Source of the DNA: a virus
Reading direction: 5' to 3' (one strand)
Length of the DNA: 22,073 bases
Virus record (IMG/VR): IMGVR_UViG_3300032293_000735
Location: 1 to 22,073 of that record
The position numbers were made by a program, and so were the translations under genes. Of this stretch, positions 1 to 8,762 are shown piece by piece (positions within the stretch are counted from its first letter, which is position 1; every line of letters begins with the position of its first letter). The notes under the pieces are model-generated. The model was not told the origin of the DNA. It ran no database searches and was given only the letters and a program-made list of their open reading frames with translations.

Positions 1-134
1 AGTGCTAAGACCAAACCAATCGGCTCACCGACTCCGATGAGATTCGAGGGAAGGTCAATCGTCTGAGCGAGAGACAGAAGCCCTGCACTTGACGCGAAAC
101 TGGCATTTGCTACTGCATTTGTTTTATCGGACAT
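1..134 (-). CDS. Start of an unrecognised gene downstream of endolysin, truncated by window edge
   Basis: An open frame starts with ATG at 134-132 and stays open for 44 codons to base 1, so only the N-terminus is seen. The protein starts MSDKTNAVANAS and becomes more hydrophobic towards the edge (IGVGEPIGLVLA). The start overlaps the end of the endolysin gene by 11 bases. A GGGGG run at 138-142 could serve as a ribosome-binding site, though it is only 3 bases from the ATG. Its place in the lysis cluster and its hydrophobic trend would fit a small membrane or lysis protein, but too little is visible to name it. Confidence 0.55.
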   Translation of the reverse strand, partial: MSDKTNAVANASFASSAGLLSLAQTIDLPSNLIGVGEPIGLVLA

Positions 135-567
135 ATACCCCCGTTCTCATCATTTCAGCCAATCTTCGGGCTCGCTTCCCTGTTTGCTTTGCCCACCTTG
201 AGTTTAACATATGGTCGGCGGCCTCTGCCCATTTTTTTTCTCTGACGGCGGCGAGGGTATCGGTGAACTTCGCAAAGCCTCCTGCGCCCATCTGAAACAC
301 CATCGAGGTCAAAACATCTTGCCGAACCTCGTCCATCTCGCCCCAAACTGGACCAACCACCTTTTCGGCAGAGCCTTGGGATTTTGCGATATCGTGTCTT
401 AGCTGGACAAAGATAGCTTGATCACAAAGGCCGTTTGCTTCTAAATTGAAGCCCACGCCGATGGTAAGCTTCCCCCGCGGACAGGTGTACATACGATTGT
501 GGAACCCCTCATCTCGAATGAGCATCTTCATCAACGGCGTGTTCTCTAACGATTTCAAATCGGCCAT
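124..567 (-). CDS. T4-type endolysin (lysozyme, GH24 family)
   Basis: Muramidase that would cut the glycan of host peptidoglycan at the end of infection. The 147 residues match the T4 lysozyme pattern throughout. Glu20 is the catalytic acid in RDEGF. Thr35 lies in the LTIGVGF strand. The C-terminal half carries MVFQMGAGGFAKFTDTL and SRWAKQTGKRARRLAEMMRTG, closely parallel to T4 lysozyme. The position equivalent to T4 Asp20 is Cys29, with the same 9- and 6-residue spacings, giving a Glu-Cys-Thr triad. There is no signal peptide, so release should need a holin. AGGG about 8 bases before the ATG supports this start even though it overlaps the upstream gene by 59 bases. The family is certain; activity with Cys is likely by analogy with T4 mutants. 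Confidence 0.93.
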   Translation of the reverse strand: MADLKSLENTPLMKMLIRDEGFHNRMYTCPRGKLTIGVGFNLEANGLCDQAIFVQLRHDIAKSQGSAEKVVGPVWGEMDEVRQDVLTSMVFQMGAGGFAKFTDTLAAVREKKWAEAADHMLNSRWAKQTGKRARRLAEMMRTGVYVR

Positions 568-895
568 TTTTCATCCCTGCGCTATAGCCTAAAAGGTTAA
601 GAATTAAGAGCGTCACGGCAAGCGTAAACCCCCCGACTTGTATCAAGTGTGCTGGTCGATGGCTCTGAATCGCTTGTGTTGTGAGTGACGTTATCTGCGA
701 TATTAACGCGCTCTGGCGAGTCTCGATAGCGGCTAAATCCGAGCGAATCTCAGCAACGCTTTGAGCTTGTAGGGTCAGGCTCGTTGGCAAGGTGGAAAGA
801 GCGGTCACATTCCGCGTTAGCTCTACAATGGCTTCGGTCTGAGTCCGAAGGTGCTCGACAACATCGCAAAGGTTTACCCGCTCTTCCTCGGTCAT
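509..895 (-). CDS. Coiled-coil membrane protein, possible holin or lysis accessory
   Basis: 128 residues. Residues 1-80 are helical and heptad-like with many Leu, Ile, Gln and Glu. A single hydrophobic segment follows at about 84-106 (core FTLAVTLLILNLLGYSAG), then a charged tail of about 20 residues. Its start abuts the tail-fibre stop (TAAATG), preceded by a GAGGGGG ribosome-binding site. Its end overlaps the endolysin start by 59 bases, in a different frame. One transmembrane helix next to an endolysin without a signal suggests a holin or another lysis membrane protein, and T7 carries its holin gene 17.5 at the same place after the tail fibre. The long N-terminal coiled coil is unusual for a simple holin, so an i-spanin-like or unrelated role is possible. 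I do not recognise a specific family. Confidence 0.75.
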   Translation of the reverse strand: MTEEERVNLCDVVEHLRTQTEAIVELTRNVTALSTLPTSLTLQAQSVAEIRSDLAAIETRQSALISQITSLTTQAIQSHRPAHLIQVGGFTLAVTLLILNLLGYSAGMKNGRFEIVREHAVDEDAHSR

Positions 896-2149
896 TTACG
901 CCCCCTCTAAAACTGCGATTCTAGCCTCCAGTGATTCGACAGTTAAGCTAAGCTCCTTTACGGCTTTCACAAGCACCGGAATTAAACGGCTGTAATCCAT
1001 CGCTAGTTTTGTGAGGTTGGGGTTTTCGCCTTGGATGCGTTCCTTCGTGTCATAGACCGCCTCGGGAATCACGTCAATTACTTCTTGAGCAATGAACCCA
1101 AGTTGCGGTGTGGCTGCATCGGCTTTATATTTGAACGAGCAAGGTTCTAGTTGCTTTATTTCATTTAAGCCATAAGGAAGTGGGGATACATCTTCTTTTA
1201 ACCGAATATCCGAAGTTTGGGTTCCAACAATCGTCCCTCCCGTTGTTCCGATATTGGATTCAGAAGTTGATGTCCTCAAAACATCAGTATTGTCGTGCCA
1301 TAAACTATTGAATTGCCCATCTTCGGCTTGAAGTCTTACCGCTCCACATGCATCGGTAATTCCTGAGTGCTTGTAAGCAAGGATCTGAGCCCATCGCGTA
1401 TTCGAGCCGACTTTGCCTTGGGCAACCACATCCGCAAACTCTGTATCTGCAATGCTGTCACTTGCTACTTTTAAGCGATGAGATCCGCTCGGCTTAAAAA
1501 AGTATTCTTGGGTAATGGCAGGGAAGCCATCATCAGTATTTGTCCCGACGAGAAGATTGCCACCGGATGTCACGCGAGCCCGTTCTATTGCAGAAGTAAA
1601 AAGGGTGATTGCACTTGCATCTGACCCATAAAGGCTAAGGTTTCCTGTGCCCCTATGGACCAATTCGGAGTTAGCATTGGCACCGCCACCACGAATGAAG
1701 CGACATCCATAATCTGAGTAGGTGGTATCTCCGATAAGATCGACGTAAGCATTACCGGAGCCTGTTCGCCCTTCCCCGATGTTTATAGAGCAATCTTGCG
1801 TAGTCGTCGCCGCAGATCCGACGGTAATCCCCGCTGCGGCATTGGTTACGTTTAATGATCCAGTTGAAAGCGAAGTGTTTATCTGTCCGAGCGTTGCATA
1901 CTGGTCCGATGCTGTGGCACTCCCTACGCCCGTGTGCTTAAACCCCGCCATAGGCTGATTGCCCGTTGCCGCCTTCGAGCCGTTTGCTTTCACACAATCG
2001 GTCAGAGCTGTGGCCACATCATTCATCTCGGCATCGTGCTCTGTCGCGGAGATAATGGGGTTGGCTTGCGCCGCTCTTTGAGTCCAGAGGGTGCTTCCGC
2101 TCAAAGTGCCGTTAGTTCGTGTGTAGTTTCCGCTGCCGTCAAAGCCCAT
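896..2149 (-). CDS. Tail fibre/spike with C-terminal intramolecular chaperone (peptidase S74)
   Basis: 417-residue receptor-contacting fibre. The N-terminal 90 residues carry the phage tail-fibre pattern GNYTRTNGTLSGSTLW and a TEHDAEMNDVATALTDCV helix. The middle (about 90-310) is Gly/Ser/Thr-rich and probably a beta-structured trimeric shaft. Residues 313-417 form an S74 self-cleaving chaperone: Ser313-Asp314 in SDIRLKEDV, then GLNEIKQLEPCSFKYK, LGFIAQEVIDVIPEAV and a final coiled coil (VKELSLTVESLEARIAVLEGA). In this family the domain trimerises the fibre and is then cut off before the Ser. A ribosome-binding site AGAGGAA lies 6 bases before the ATG, inside the end of the preceding gene. 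Host receptor and any enzymatic activity of the shaft are unknown. Confidence 0.9.
   Translation of the reverse strand: MGFDGSGNYTRTNGTLSGSTLWTQRAAQANPIISATEHDAEMNDVATALTDCVKANGSKAATGNQPMAGFKHTGVGSATASDQYATLGQINTSLSTGSLNVTNAAAGITVGSAATTTQDCSINIGEGRTGSGNAYVDLIGDTTYSDYGCRFIRGGGANANSELVHRGTGNLSLYGSDASAITLFTSAIERARVTSGGNLLVGTNTDDGFPAITQEYFFKPSGSHRLKVASDSIADTEFADVVAQGKVGSNTRWAQILAYKHSGITDACGAVRLQAEDGQFNSLWHDNTDVLRTSTSESNIGTTGGTIVGTQTSDIRLKEDVSPLPYGLNEIKQLEPCSFKYKADAATPQLGFIAQEVIDVIPEAVYDTKERIQGENPNLTKLAMDYSRLIPVLVKAVKELSLTVESLEARIAVLEGA
899..1213 (-). other. S74 autoprocessing chaperone domain of the tail fibre
   Basis: This stretch codes residues 313-417 of the fibre. Predicted self-cleavage is between Thr312 and Ser313 (QTS followed by DIRLK). 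The Ser-Asp pair at the domain start and the downstream GFIAQEV and IPEAV segments match the endosialidase-type intramolecular chaperone family. The mature fibre would be about 312 residues. Confidence 0.85.
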
Positions 2150-2151
2150 TG

Positions 2152-4515
2152 TTATTCCTCTATGTTATTTTTTTGCGTTAAATATCGGGCTCCAGATGTC
2201 CCCGCTTTTGCTCCGATACGCGCTCCCAGTTCCATCCATTTATCAGTCAATTCGCCTGTTTTCTCGAGCTTTTGTATAACCGGAGCTAATTGCTGCATTT
2301 TTTCTAAAGCTGTAACTCCCTGTAGACCGTAGATTCGGAATATCTCGTTTTTAACCTGCTTATCTCTAAATTGTGGAGCAAGGTTAATTAGCGCATCCAA
2401 AGCCGCGAATGGTTGCCTAAACATATTTACAGCTCTTTGCGTTACGTTCTGAGGCAGCGGTTGATCCGTCATACGCATTAGGTCTTTCAATGCAGTTGTA
2501 ACAGGGGCAGTTTGAGATCCGCCTTTTACCTGCGCCTCAACTCGGCCCAATCTTTCTTCCTTGGCTAACCGCGATAGAATCTTATCGGATTGTTCTTTTC
2601 CGGCGAGAAGTTCAAGTATCTGCCGCTGATTTGAGCTGCTATCAAAATATCTAATGACCTTAGAAGGAGGTTGTCGCGCTACATCTTTTTTTAGCATGGC
2701 AACATAACCTTTCTTCATAGCGTCTAGCATCTCAGGTTTGCCAATATTCTCGGCTCCTACAATAATTTCTTGGACCTGAGAGGGGTCAAGATCGGAGATA
2801 ATTCTTCCAATGCGATTTACCTGCCTTGGGTCGTCCACAGCAAACTTCGTCATTTGCCGAAGAGCTCTTCGAGATGTCGCGCCCATGCCTCCAAATGCTT
2901 CCGGTATTGTTTTTGTTGCATAGGTATAATCAGCTTCTTTAATTTGCGGGAAAATCTTATTAAAGCCTTCATCAAGATTTCGTTCTAACTTATTAAGAGC
3001 TTCGACACTAATTCCTTTCCATGCGCCAATATCTTTTTGTGCATTCTCCGCATTTATCTTTTTTAACCGACCCAATACTCTCGTTTTTAATTCAGTCAGA
3101 GATATATTTTGTAACGTCGGGATTTCTTTTTCCCCCATATAAATATCTGACAGAAGTTTTCGCCATTTCTGCGGGCTTAATTCGCTTGTTAGGTTGTTGA
3201 CCTCTTTTCTTAACCTGTTTTTAGCAACAATTTCCCACTGCGCTCGATCCACCTTACCAAACTCATCCATTAGGAGGTCGGCGTTTTCATAGCCACGTTG
3301 CCCGATGTTCTTTATGCGCTTTGTACGTTCTGCTGTAGAGATACCTGGCTCAAGTACGCTGTTTGCAACGTCATCCCCTAAATCGTCGGCAACGTCATCA
3401 AGAATATTTTGAATACGCTCCTCGCCTTTTCCGACTATTTTCCCAAGTTTTAATTCTTCTTTTGCAAGTTTTGTCCCGCTGACCGCTTCTCCCATCGTTA
3501 CCTTTTTCCCTGATGTCAATTCAGGGGCAACCTCTAATGGGCTATACAATTCGCTACCTGCTTTATATTGCCGTTGTAGTGCAGTTTGACGAACGTCTTT
3601 AGTTGTCTGTAAAGCCTCTTGAGCAAGCTCTGTAGGTATTTTACCTTCTCCTCCAAGACCTTGTTCAAACGTAGATTGCAAACGTTCTGGTCTGGTTCGT
3701 CCTCGTCCTTCGAGTATTGCCACAAGATCACTCCCTTCCGGCATCCGAGCAATCCCCTGCACTGTTGGTGTATACCCCGCCATTTCCCCAAATGTTTCAA
3801 CGGGCGACATCTCTTGTTGCGCTTGCGTCATTCTCTTCGCAAAATCCTCTCCTCGCCCCTGTTGTGCTATTTCTAGGGCAATGCGTTTTTCTGCATCTGT
3901 TAATGGCTCTGAGGCCATTTGGAGCACTTGTTGTGCCGTTCCTTTAGCTTTCCCGGCTTGTCCTCCGATAATACCACCAAGACCACCCGCCGTGGCCCCC
4001 ATTGCTCCTGGTAATAAACGCTCTTCAATTGGACCTTCCGCAGATGCAATACCAGATATCCCACCTTTAAAAACCTGTGGAATAAAGTTCTGTGACCCCG
4101 CCGCTTTTATTGCCTCTGCCACTAATGGCATACCGTAACGCGCCGCAGTCTTAGCAACATATTTACCGGCTCCCATTGGACCAACTATTTCTAATCCAGT
4201 TGAGGAGATTGGATATTCTTGTTGGAATTGTTTATACAACCCCTTCATCTGCTGACCTGCTTCAGGATTAACGAACCCTACTATGTCGTCCAAAGTATTT
4301 AATGTCATCCCTTGAGCTGGTGCCATCAAAGCTGCTATAGCAAGATCGCCCCATGACATTTTAGCTTCAGACGGGACCGCTGATGTCCTTACTCCCTGAT
4401 CGGCAAGGGATGGTACTGGCATAACAACCGGAGGTGGTCGGACCTGTTCTCCAGTCGATTCATCTAAATAAACTATTTGCCCCGTTTCTGGATCTTCGAT
4501 TTCAATTGTCGCCAT
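2152..4515 (-). CDS. Large helical virion protein, probable internal/ejection protein
   Basis: 787 residues, largely alpha-helical and charged, with no catalytic motif I can identify. The N-terminus (about 1-50) is acidic and proline-rich. Residues 69-111 carry a pattern I associate with large phage structural proteins: GMTLNTLDDIVGF, then an amphipathic helix ending FQQEYPISSTGLEIVG. A Gly/Ala-rich hydrophobic stretch follows near 165-190. The rest is long helices with Lys, Glu and Gln. It is the third of three long helical proteins between the nozzle and the tail fibre, matching the place of T7 gp16. The inferred role is a protein packed in the head and ejected with the DNA to form a conduit through the envelope. 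I see no transglycosylase motif. The start has GGAG about 10 bases upstream. Confidence 0.6.
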   Translation of the reverse strand: MATIEIEDPETGQIVYLDESTGEQVRPPPVVMPVPSLADQGVRTSAVPSEAKMSWGDLAIAALMAPAQGMTLNTLDDIVGFVNPEAGQQMKGLYKQFQQEYPISSTGLEIVGPMGAGKYVAKTAARYGMPLVAEAIKAAGSQNFIPQVFKGGISGIASAEGPIEERLLPGAMGATAGGLGGIIGGQAGKAKGTAQQVLQMASEPLTDAEKRIALEIAQQGRGEDFAKRMTQAQQEMSPVETFGEMAGYTPTVQGIARMPEGSDLVAILEGRGRTRPERLQSTFEQGLGGEGKIPTELAQEALQTTKDVRQTALQRQYKAGSELYSPLEVAPELTSGKKVTMGEAVSGTKLAKEELKLGKIVGKGEERIQNILDDVADDLGDDVANSVLEPGISTAERTKRIKNIGQRGYENADLLMDEFGKVDRAQWEIVAKNRLRKEVNNLTSELSPQKWRKLLSDIYMGEKEIPTLQNISLTELKTRVLGRLKKINAENAQKDIGAWKGISVEALNKLERNLDEGFNKIFPQIKEADYTYATKTIPEAFGGMGATSRRALRQMTKFAVDDPRQVNRIGRIISDLDPSQVQEIIVGAENIGKPEMLDAMKKGYVAMLKKDVARQPPSKVIRYFDSSSNQRQILELLAGKEQSDKILSRLAKEERLGRVEAQVKGGSQTAPVTTALKDLMRMTDQPLPQNVTQRAVNMFRQPFAALDALINLAPQFRDKQVKNEIFRIYGLQGVTALEKMQQLAPVIQKLEKTGELTDKWMELGARIGAKAGTSGARYLTQKNNIEE

Positions 4516-4517
4516 TC

Positions 4518-6185
4518 TTAAAATCTCCGTCTAACGATGTAGGATTTCCCGTTGTACTGGTAAGTTTCTGGGGCTGTTGTCCCTGTAGTTGGAACAGGAG
4601 GAACGATTGGAGTACGGACAGCGGGAGCAACGGGAGTACTCGCTTGCTTTGGTTTTGGCATTACTCCTTGGAGTTCTTGAAGCAAAGCAGTATTTAAGCT
4701 GTCAGCACTTGCTAAAAGATTCTCAAGATCCTCGGCGTTTTGGCTTTCAAATTGTGCGTAAAAATTCTCATATAAACTTTGTGGATCAACCTGCTGATTA
4801 GGCTTTGATGCAATTATAACCGCTTCGTTGATAGCTGCTCTTGCGGCTTTTGCTGCATCACTATTTACTTTTGCTGCAACTTTTGCGGTTTGTAATAAAG
4901 CATTTCTTGCCGATTCTCCTAAATCTTGTTTTTGACCTGTAACCCCCTCTTTAATAAGCCTTTTGTATTTTTCTAAGGTTGATTCAAGAGATTCTAACAT
5001 GACTTTTTGTTCGCTCGGTTGAACCACACTTTTATCTAAGGCTCCTTTTACAAGCGTAGCGGCTTGAACCGTAGCTGCGTATGTTTTTTGTCCTAAAAGG
5101 TTTTTAATTTTTGTAAAGTTTGGAACACTTACTGCTCCTGCATCTAAAACTTCCTTAAAAGGAGCTTGAATATCTGTTTTAATTTCACGTTGAAACCTAA
5201 CTTGTTCGCGATTTTTTTCATCCTCAGTTTGTTGCCTTTCTTGCCGTCTTAACTCTGCACTTTTCGGATATGGCTCATTTGTCCCCGGAGCTAAAAACGG
5301 CTGGCCTTGTTCTTCTTTTGGAGCTTGGAACCCTTCTCTAAAGCTATTTATTGCATCCTCTTCAGACATCGCGCCGCTTGGGATCCTCACATCATCAATA
5401 AATTTGCCTTCTGCCGTAGCTTGGCCTGCGCCGCGTAAAATACCTGCGTAATCCGGCTGAGTCGCTGAGGGAGCAGCAATTGGGCTTAATGGCTTACCAC
5501 GTTCGGCAAAGGCACTTTGCACTTTTGCGGCACGTTCTTGTGGGTCGAGAATCCCCTGACTGAGGAAATAACTATCAGCTGCTTGCATTTCAGAGAATGA
5601 AGGGGGCTGCATTGCCTTAATTCGCGCTGCCTCAAGTTTGGTATTCCGGTCTTGTTCAGCCTTGACTGCAGCGGCCTCAGCATCCTGCATCTTCGTCCCC
5701 AATTCGAGGATCTGGCTTGCTTGGTTCGGATACTTGTTCATCAATCCAAACAATGCCGCCGATTTCGATTGTGGCGCTGGGGGAGGGACGATTCCATCTT
5801 CTAATGTTTTGCCAAGTAAACTTTCTGGGTATTCCCCTTTCTTTATTGGCTTTCCTGTATACGTGCCTTTTCCGCCTAAAATAGCCGCCAAGTCTTGCCC
5901 TAGACCTCGCTTCTCAGAGGCTTGTATTTGAGAACCAGCAATCTGACCTGCGCCACCAAGAAGCCCTGCAAGTAGGTTAAAACGGTTTGCCTTGCGGATA
6001 TCCTCATCAAGAGCCCCTGCGCCTGGGACCATCTCTACCCGAGAGGCAAGTTGACCGACTCCTTGGAGGATAGAGCCCCAATCGAGGCCACTACTGGACG
6101 GTGCTGACGGGGCAGAAGAGCCACCGCCGCCAAACAAAGATGAGCCTACGTTGATGATAGTTGGAATCCAATCTGCAAATGCCAT
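4518..6185 (-). CDS. Helical virion protein with hydrophobic Gly-rich N-terminus, probable internal protein
   Basis: 555 residues. The N-terminus is hydrophobic and Gly/Ser-rich (IPTIINVGSSLFGGGGSS). A second Gly/Ala stretch, FNLLAGLLGGAGQIAG, lies near residues 70-85. The centre is Lys/Glu/Gln-rich helix, and the last 50 residues are a Pro/Thr/Val linker ending in a short basic beta segment (YNGKSYIVRRRF). No enzyme motif is visible. It lies between two other helical proteins with gaps of 2-3 bases and a clear AGGAG site 8 bases before the ATG. By position it corresponds to T7 gp15, so an internal core or ejection role is inferred. The hydrophobic patches could insert into host membrane. It could instead be an unrelated structural protein. 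Confidence 0.55.
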   Translation of the reverse strand: MAFADWIPTIINVGSSLFGGGGSSAPSAPSSSGLDWGSILQGVGQLASRVEMVPGAGALDEDIRKANRFNLLAGLLGGAGQIAGSQIQASEKRGLGQDLAAILGGKGTYTGKPIKKGEYPESLLGKTLEDGIVPPPAPQSKSAALFGLMNKYPNQASQILELGTKMQDAEAAAVKAEQDRNTKLEAARIKAMQPPSFSEMQAADSYFLSQGILDPQERAAKVQSAFAERGKPLSPIAAPSATQPDYAGILRGAGQATAEGKFIDDVRIPSGAMSEEDAINSFREGFQAPKEEQGQPFLAPGTNEPYPKSAELRRQERQQTEDEKNREQVRFQREIKTDIQAPFKEVLDAGAVSVPNFTKIKNLLGQKTYAATVQAATLVKGALDKSVVQPSEQKVMLESLESTLEKYKRLIKEGVTGQKQDLGESARNALLQTAKVAAKVNSDAAKAARAAINEAVIIASKPNQQVDPQSLYENFYAQFESQNAEDLENLLASADSLNTALLQELQGVMPKPKQASTPVAPAVRTPIVPPVPTTGTTAPETYQYNGKSYIVRRRF

Positions 6186-6188
6186 TGC

Positions 6189-7259
6189 TTAGCTCCTCAT
6201 CCTGATTTGTGATTCTCTGCTGCCGCCGCGCTCTTCTTTTTCCATAATTTTGTTGGCTTCCTCAGGGCTTAACCCGAGTCCCGCAATACCCCTTGAAGCG
6301 TCGGGTTGACGAGTTAAGAAAGAGAACCGCTCGTTCCTAAGCAACGCCACACGATCTGCATATTGTTGAGCCTCTTCCCCTTGTCCTGCTCTTTGCATCG
6401 CCGCAATAGCCAATCGGTTTGCCCTGTCTAGGTCTCCCTGTCTTTCGGCTGACTTTATTTTTTCTTTTTCAAGTTTCGTCAAAAGTCTGTTGTTTTGGAT
6501 ATCTGCCAATATTCGCTTTTGCTCAAGGTTGTAGGTTTTCTGCCACTGCCTTTCAGCCGTTCCAATCTTGCGCTCTTCCTGAGCCGCACCAACGGCCTGT
6601 AGGACACGATTAAACTCGGCGGTAGTAGCACCCTCGGCGAATTGTCGCGCTTGCTGGCGGGCCTGTGCTGCCTCTAAGGCGCGTGATTCTGCAAGGGCTT
6701 GCTGTTCGCCTCGATATGCTTGTGAGTCTGGTGAGATACCTCTATCGGCAAGGTACTGTTCCCGCTGCTGTTGTTCTCGCGCTTGCCGCTCTGCTGCACC
6801 AACGGTAATGTCGGCTAGCTCTTGCTCGTATCGCTGTTGAAACATTTGAGCTAACTCTTGTTGCGTCGGGAGGCGATAGCCACCTGTAAGAGCTTGTTGA
6901 GTCTGCTCAGGAGTTGGAGTTTGTGTGTATGGAGCCGGAGCGGTAATAGGTTTTCGCGTTTGCTGCGGTGCCGTCGCAGCAGGAGGCGGCTGTAACGGTT
7001 CTGCCATTTTGCCCGATATTTGAGCCTGTGGAACGAGGTTGCCGGAGGTGTCTCGATATAGCCCAGGTGAGACTCTTGTGTACCCCGATGGAGCTTTAAA
7101 CGTAGATTGAGCGGGTGCCGCTTGGGGTACAGTCGTTGTTGCCGGAGGGTTAAACGCTTCCTGTGCTTGTTGGTTAGGTTTCCCCATCCGGTTGCCTGGA
7201 TAATTCGGGTCGCGCACGGGCTGTGTTGGGGTTCCTGGCATTGTTTTTTTAACGGCCAT
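6189..7259 (-). CDS. Gln-rich coiled-coil virion protein, probable internal protein
   Basis: 356 residues. Residues 1-125 are Pro/Gln/Thr-rich and probably disordered. From about 130 to 310 the sequence is a long charged helix rich in Gln, Glu, Ala and Arg, including ERQAREQQQREQYLADRGIS and KIGTAERQWQKTYNLEQKRI. The ATG directly follows the stop of the nozzle gene (TAAATG), and a GGAGG lies about 10 bases upstream, inside that gene. It is the first of three long helical genes, the place of T7 gp14. Function is not recognised; membership of the injected internal-protein set is inferred from order and composition. Confidence 0.55.
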   Translation of the reverse strand: MAVKKTMPGTPTQPVRDPNYPGNRMGKPNQQAQEAFNPPATTTVPQAAPAQSTFKAPSGYTRVSPGLYRDTSGNLVPQAQISGKMAEPLQPPPAATAPQQTRKPITAPAPYTQTPTPEQTQQALTGGYRLPTQQELAQMFQQRYEQELADITVGAAERQAREQQQREQYLADRGISPDSQAYRGEQQALAESRALEAAQARQQARQFAEGATTAEFNRVLQAVGAAQEERKIGTAERQWQKTYNLEQKRILADIQNNRLLTKLEKEKIKSAERQGDLDRANRLAIAAMQRAGQGEEAQQYADRVALLRNERFSFLTRQPDASRGIAGLGLSPEEANKIMEKEERGGSRESQIRMRS

Positions 7260-8762
7260 TTAGAGTAATCCTCCAGTCTCAAAAGTGATTGCTGCTGCGT
7301 AAAATTCGTAAGGGCCTGTGGTGCTTTGAAAGGCAAAACTTACACTGGCGCAACGTCCAAAGGCTGTAAGGGAATAAACATCTTCCCCCCGAATCTTAGG
7401 GGCACTCCAAAGAGCTTGATTCCAAAGTCCAGCATTCCAGTTGTAACCCGTCTCAGTGTTTTGAGTCGTATAAGTAAAAGGAGCTTCCTTAAAATCAACA
7501 TCAGTCCCGATGGAAAACGTTTCGCCTGGTGCGCTTTTCACATGCGGGCGAATCATTGTGAACCGCTTGATTCGAGCCCTATCTTTGAAATAGTTATAGG
7601 CTAGATGGACCTCGCTTTTGATCGGCGCACCGTTATCGAGAGTCCCTGTTTCTGCTTTGAATACCCGCCCGTTTTTGCCTCCAAAATAGATATCATTTTG
7701 GAAAGAGGACCAAACTTTTGCTTGCATCCCAGTATATTGCGCCCATGCCCCTCGGTCGGGATTAAGAACAAATTGTTGCGCAATGTCGGGAACAGGAATG
7801 TTAAAATAAACAGCTTTACCTCCGCTGTGATACGCCGCACACCATCCATCAGCCCCGCCGTAATCTTGAGCTGCTGCGAGAAAAGCTTGGTTAATATTTG
7901 CCGTAATGCTGGCATAAGTGGAGTTATTGCCTCCTGCTAAAAGCGAGGAAAGGGGAGTAATTCCGGCTTTGTGAATGATTAGAAGATCCGAACCTAACCC
8001 TAGATATCCTCTTCGTCCAGCAACAGGTTCAGGAAGAAAGAACCGTCCAGCTAAAGCCCAGTTAGTTGCATCTTCTGGATTACTTCCAGAATAGAGAAGC
8101 ACCTCGCCTTCACTTGATACGATGACAAAGTAATCGGTCAATCCAACGCCCGTATCTCTCGACCATGAAGCAACAAATTGAACAGTACCACCACGCTGTA
8201 ATAAGTAACTGTAATCAATCCGATGCATCTGCCCTTGGAACGCTGCCGTGTTGCTGTTCCATACGTAACTGGTGTTTTTTTCAACAACAAAAAGGCGGCT
8301 TTTGTACTGGCACGCTTGTATTAAGTTTGACGGCGTAAGCGTATGCACCTGCCCGTTAAAACTTGGCTGACTCCACGTTGTGCCGTCATACATTTGAGGG
8401 GTATCGCTGCCGTTAAAGAACAGCACCCGATTACCGATTAAAACATGCTGCCACGTGCTGTTGGTGATAGTTGGGCCTAATGCGACTGAGCTTGAAGAGG
8501 TTACGTCGTAAAATTGAGTACCCGCACATGCAATAAGCTTTTGGCTTCCATTTGCTAATGGCAATTCAACAAGGGTATTTACATCGCTGGTATTAGCGGT
8601 AATGGCACAATGCTGCATAAACCCCTTACGAGTCCGCACAAACCCGTCATCTGGAAACGCATTGATCATTTTTACGGCATACTCTGGTCCCATCTGGTCA
8701 AGCGGGGCTCTAGTGTTCCACCCGCCCGTTGGTGCCGATATGGTTGCGGTGGTGCTTCTCAT
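7260..8762 (-). CDS. Probable tail nozzle/stabilisation protein (P22 gp10 or T7 gp12 type)
   Basis: 500 residues, rich in beta-strand and aromatic residues. The N-terminus has the pattern GGWNTRAPLDQMGPEYAVKM, then NAFPDDGFVRTRKGF, which I associate with podovirus head-completion/tail-hub proteins built as beta-propellers. Repeated strands follow, such as VLIGNRVLFFNGSDTPQMYD and NDIYFGGKNGRVFKAETG, consistent with propeller blades. It should form the lower tail tube below the adaptor. It overlaps the upstream gene by 4 bases (ATGA), indicating coupled translation. The family assignment comes from the N-terminal pattern and gene order; the precise homologue is not certain. Confidence 0.6.
   Translation of the reverse strand: MRSTTATISAPTGGWNTRAPLDQMGPEYAVKMINAFPDDGFVRTRKGFMQHCAITANTSDVNTLVELPLANGSQKLIACAGTQFYDVTSSSSVALGPTITNSTWQHVLIGNRVLFFNGSDTPQMYDGTTWSQPSFNGQVHTLTPSNLIQACQYKSRLFVVEKNTSYVWNSNTAAFQGQMHRIDYSYLLQRGGTVQFVASWSRDTGVGLTDYFVIVSSEGEVLLYSGSNPEDATNWALAGRFFLPEPVAGRRGYLGLGSDLLIIHKAGITPLSSLLAGGNNSTYASITANINQAFLAAAQDYGGADGWCAAYHSGGKAVYFNIPVPDIAQQFVLNPDRGAWAQYTGMQAKVWSSFQNDIYFGGKNGRVFKAETGTLDNGAPIKSEVHLAYNYFKDRARIKRFTMIRPHVKSAPGETFSIGTDVDFKEAPFTYTTQNTETGYNWNAGLWNQALWSAPKIRGEDVYSLTAFGRCASVSFAFQSTTGPYEFYAAAITFETGGLL

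Noticed and set aside
89-295. Plus-strand frame at the left edge
   Set aside because: Antisense to the endolysin and the truncated gene, and without plus-strand context.
4156-4182. Walker A-like motif GPMGAGKY in the 787-residue protein
   Set aside because: The residue after GK is Tyr, not Ser or Thr, and no Walker B or other ATPase motif follows.
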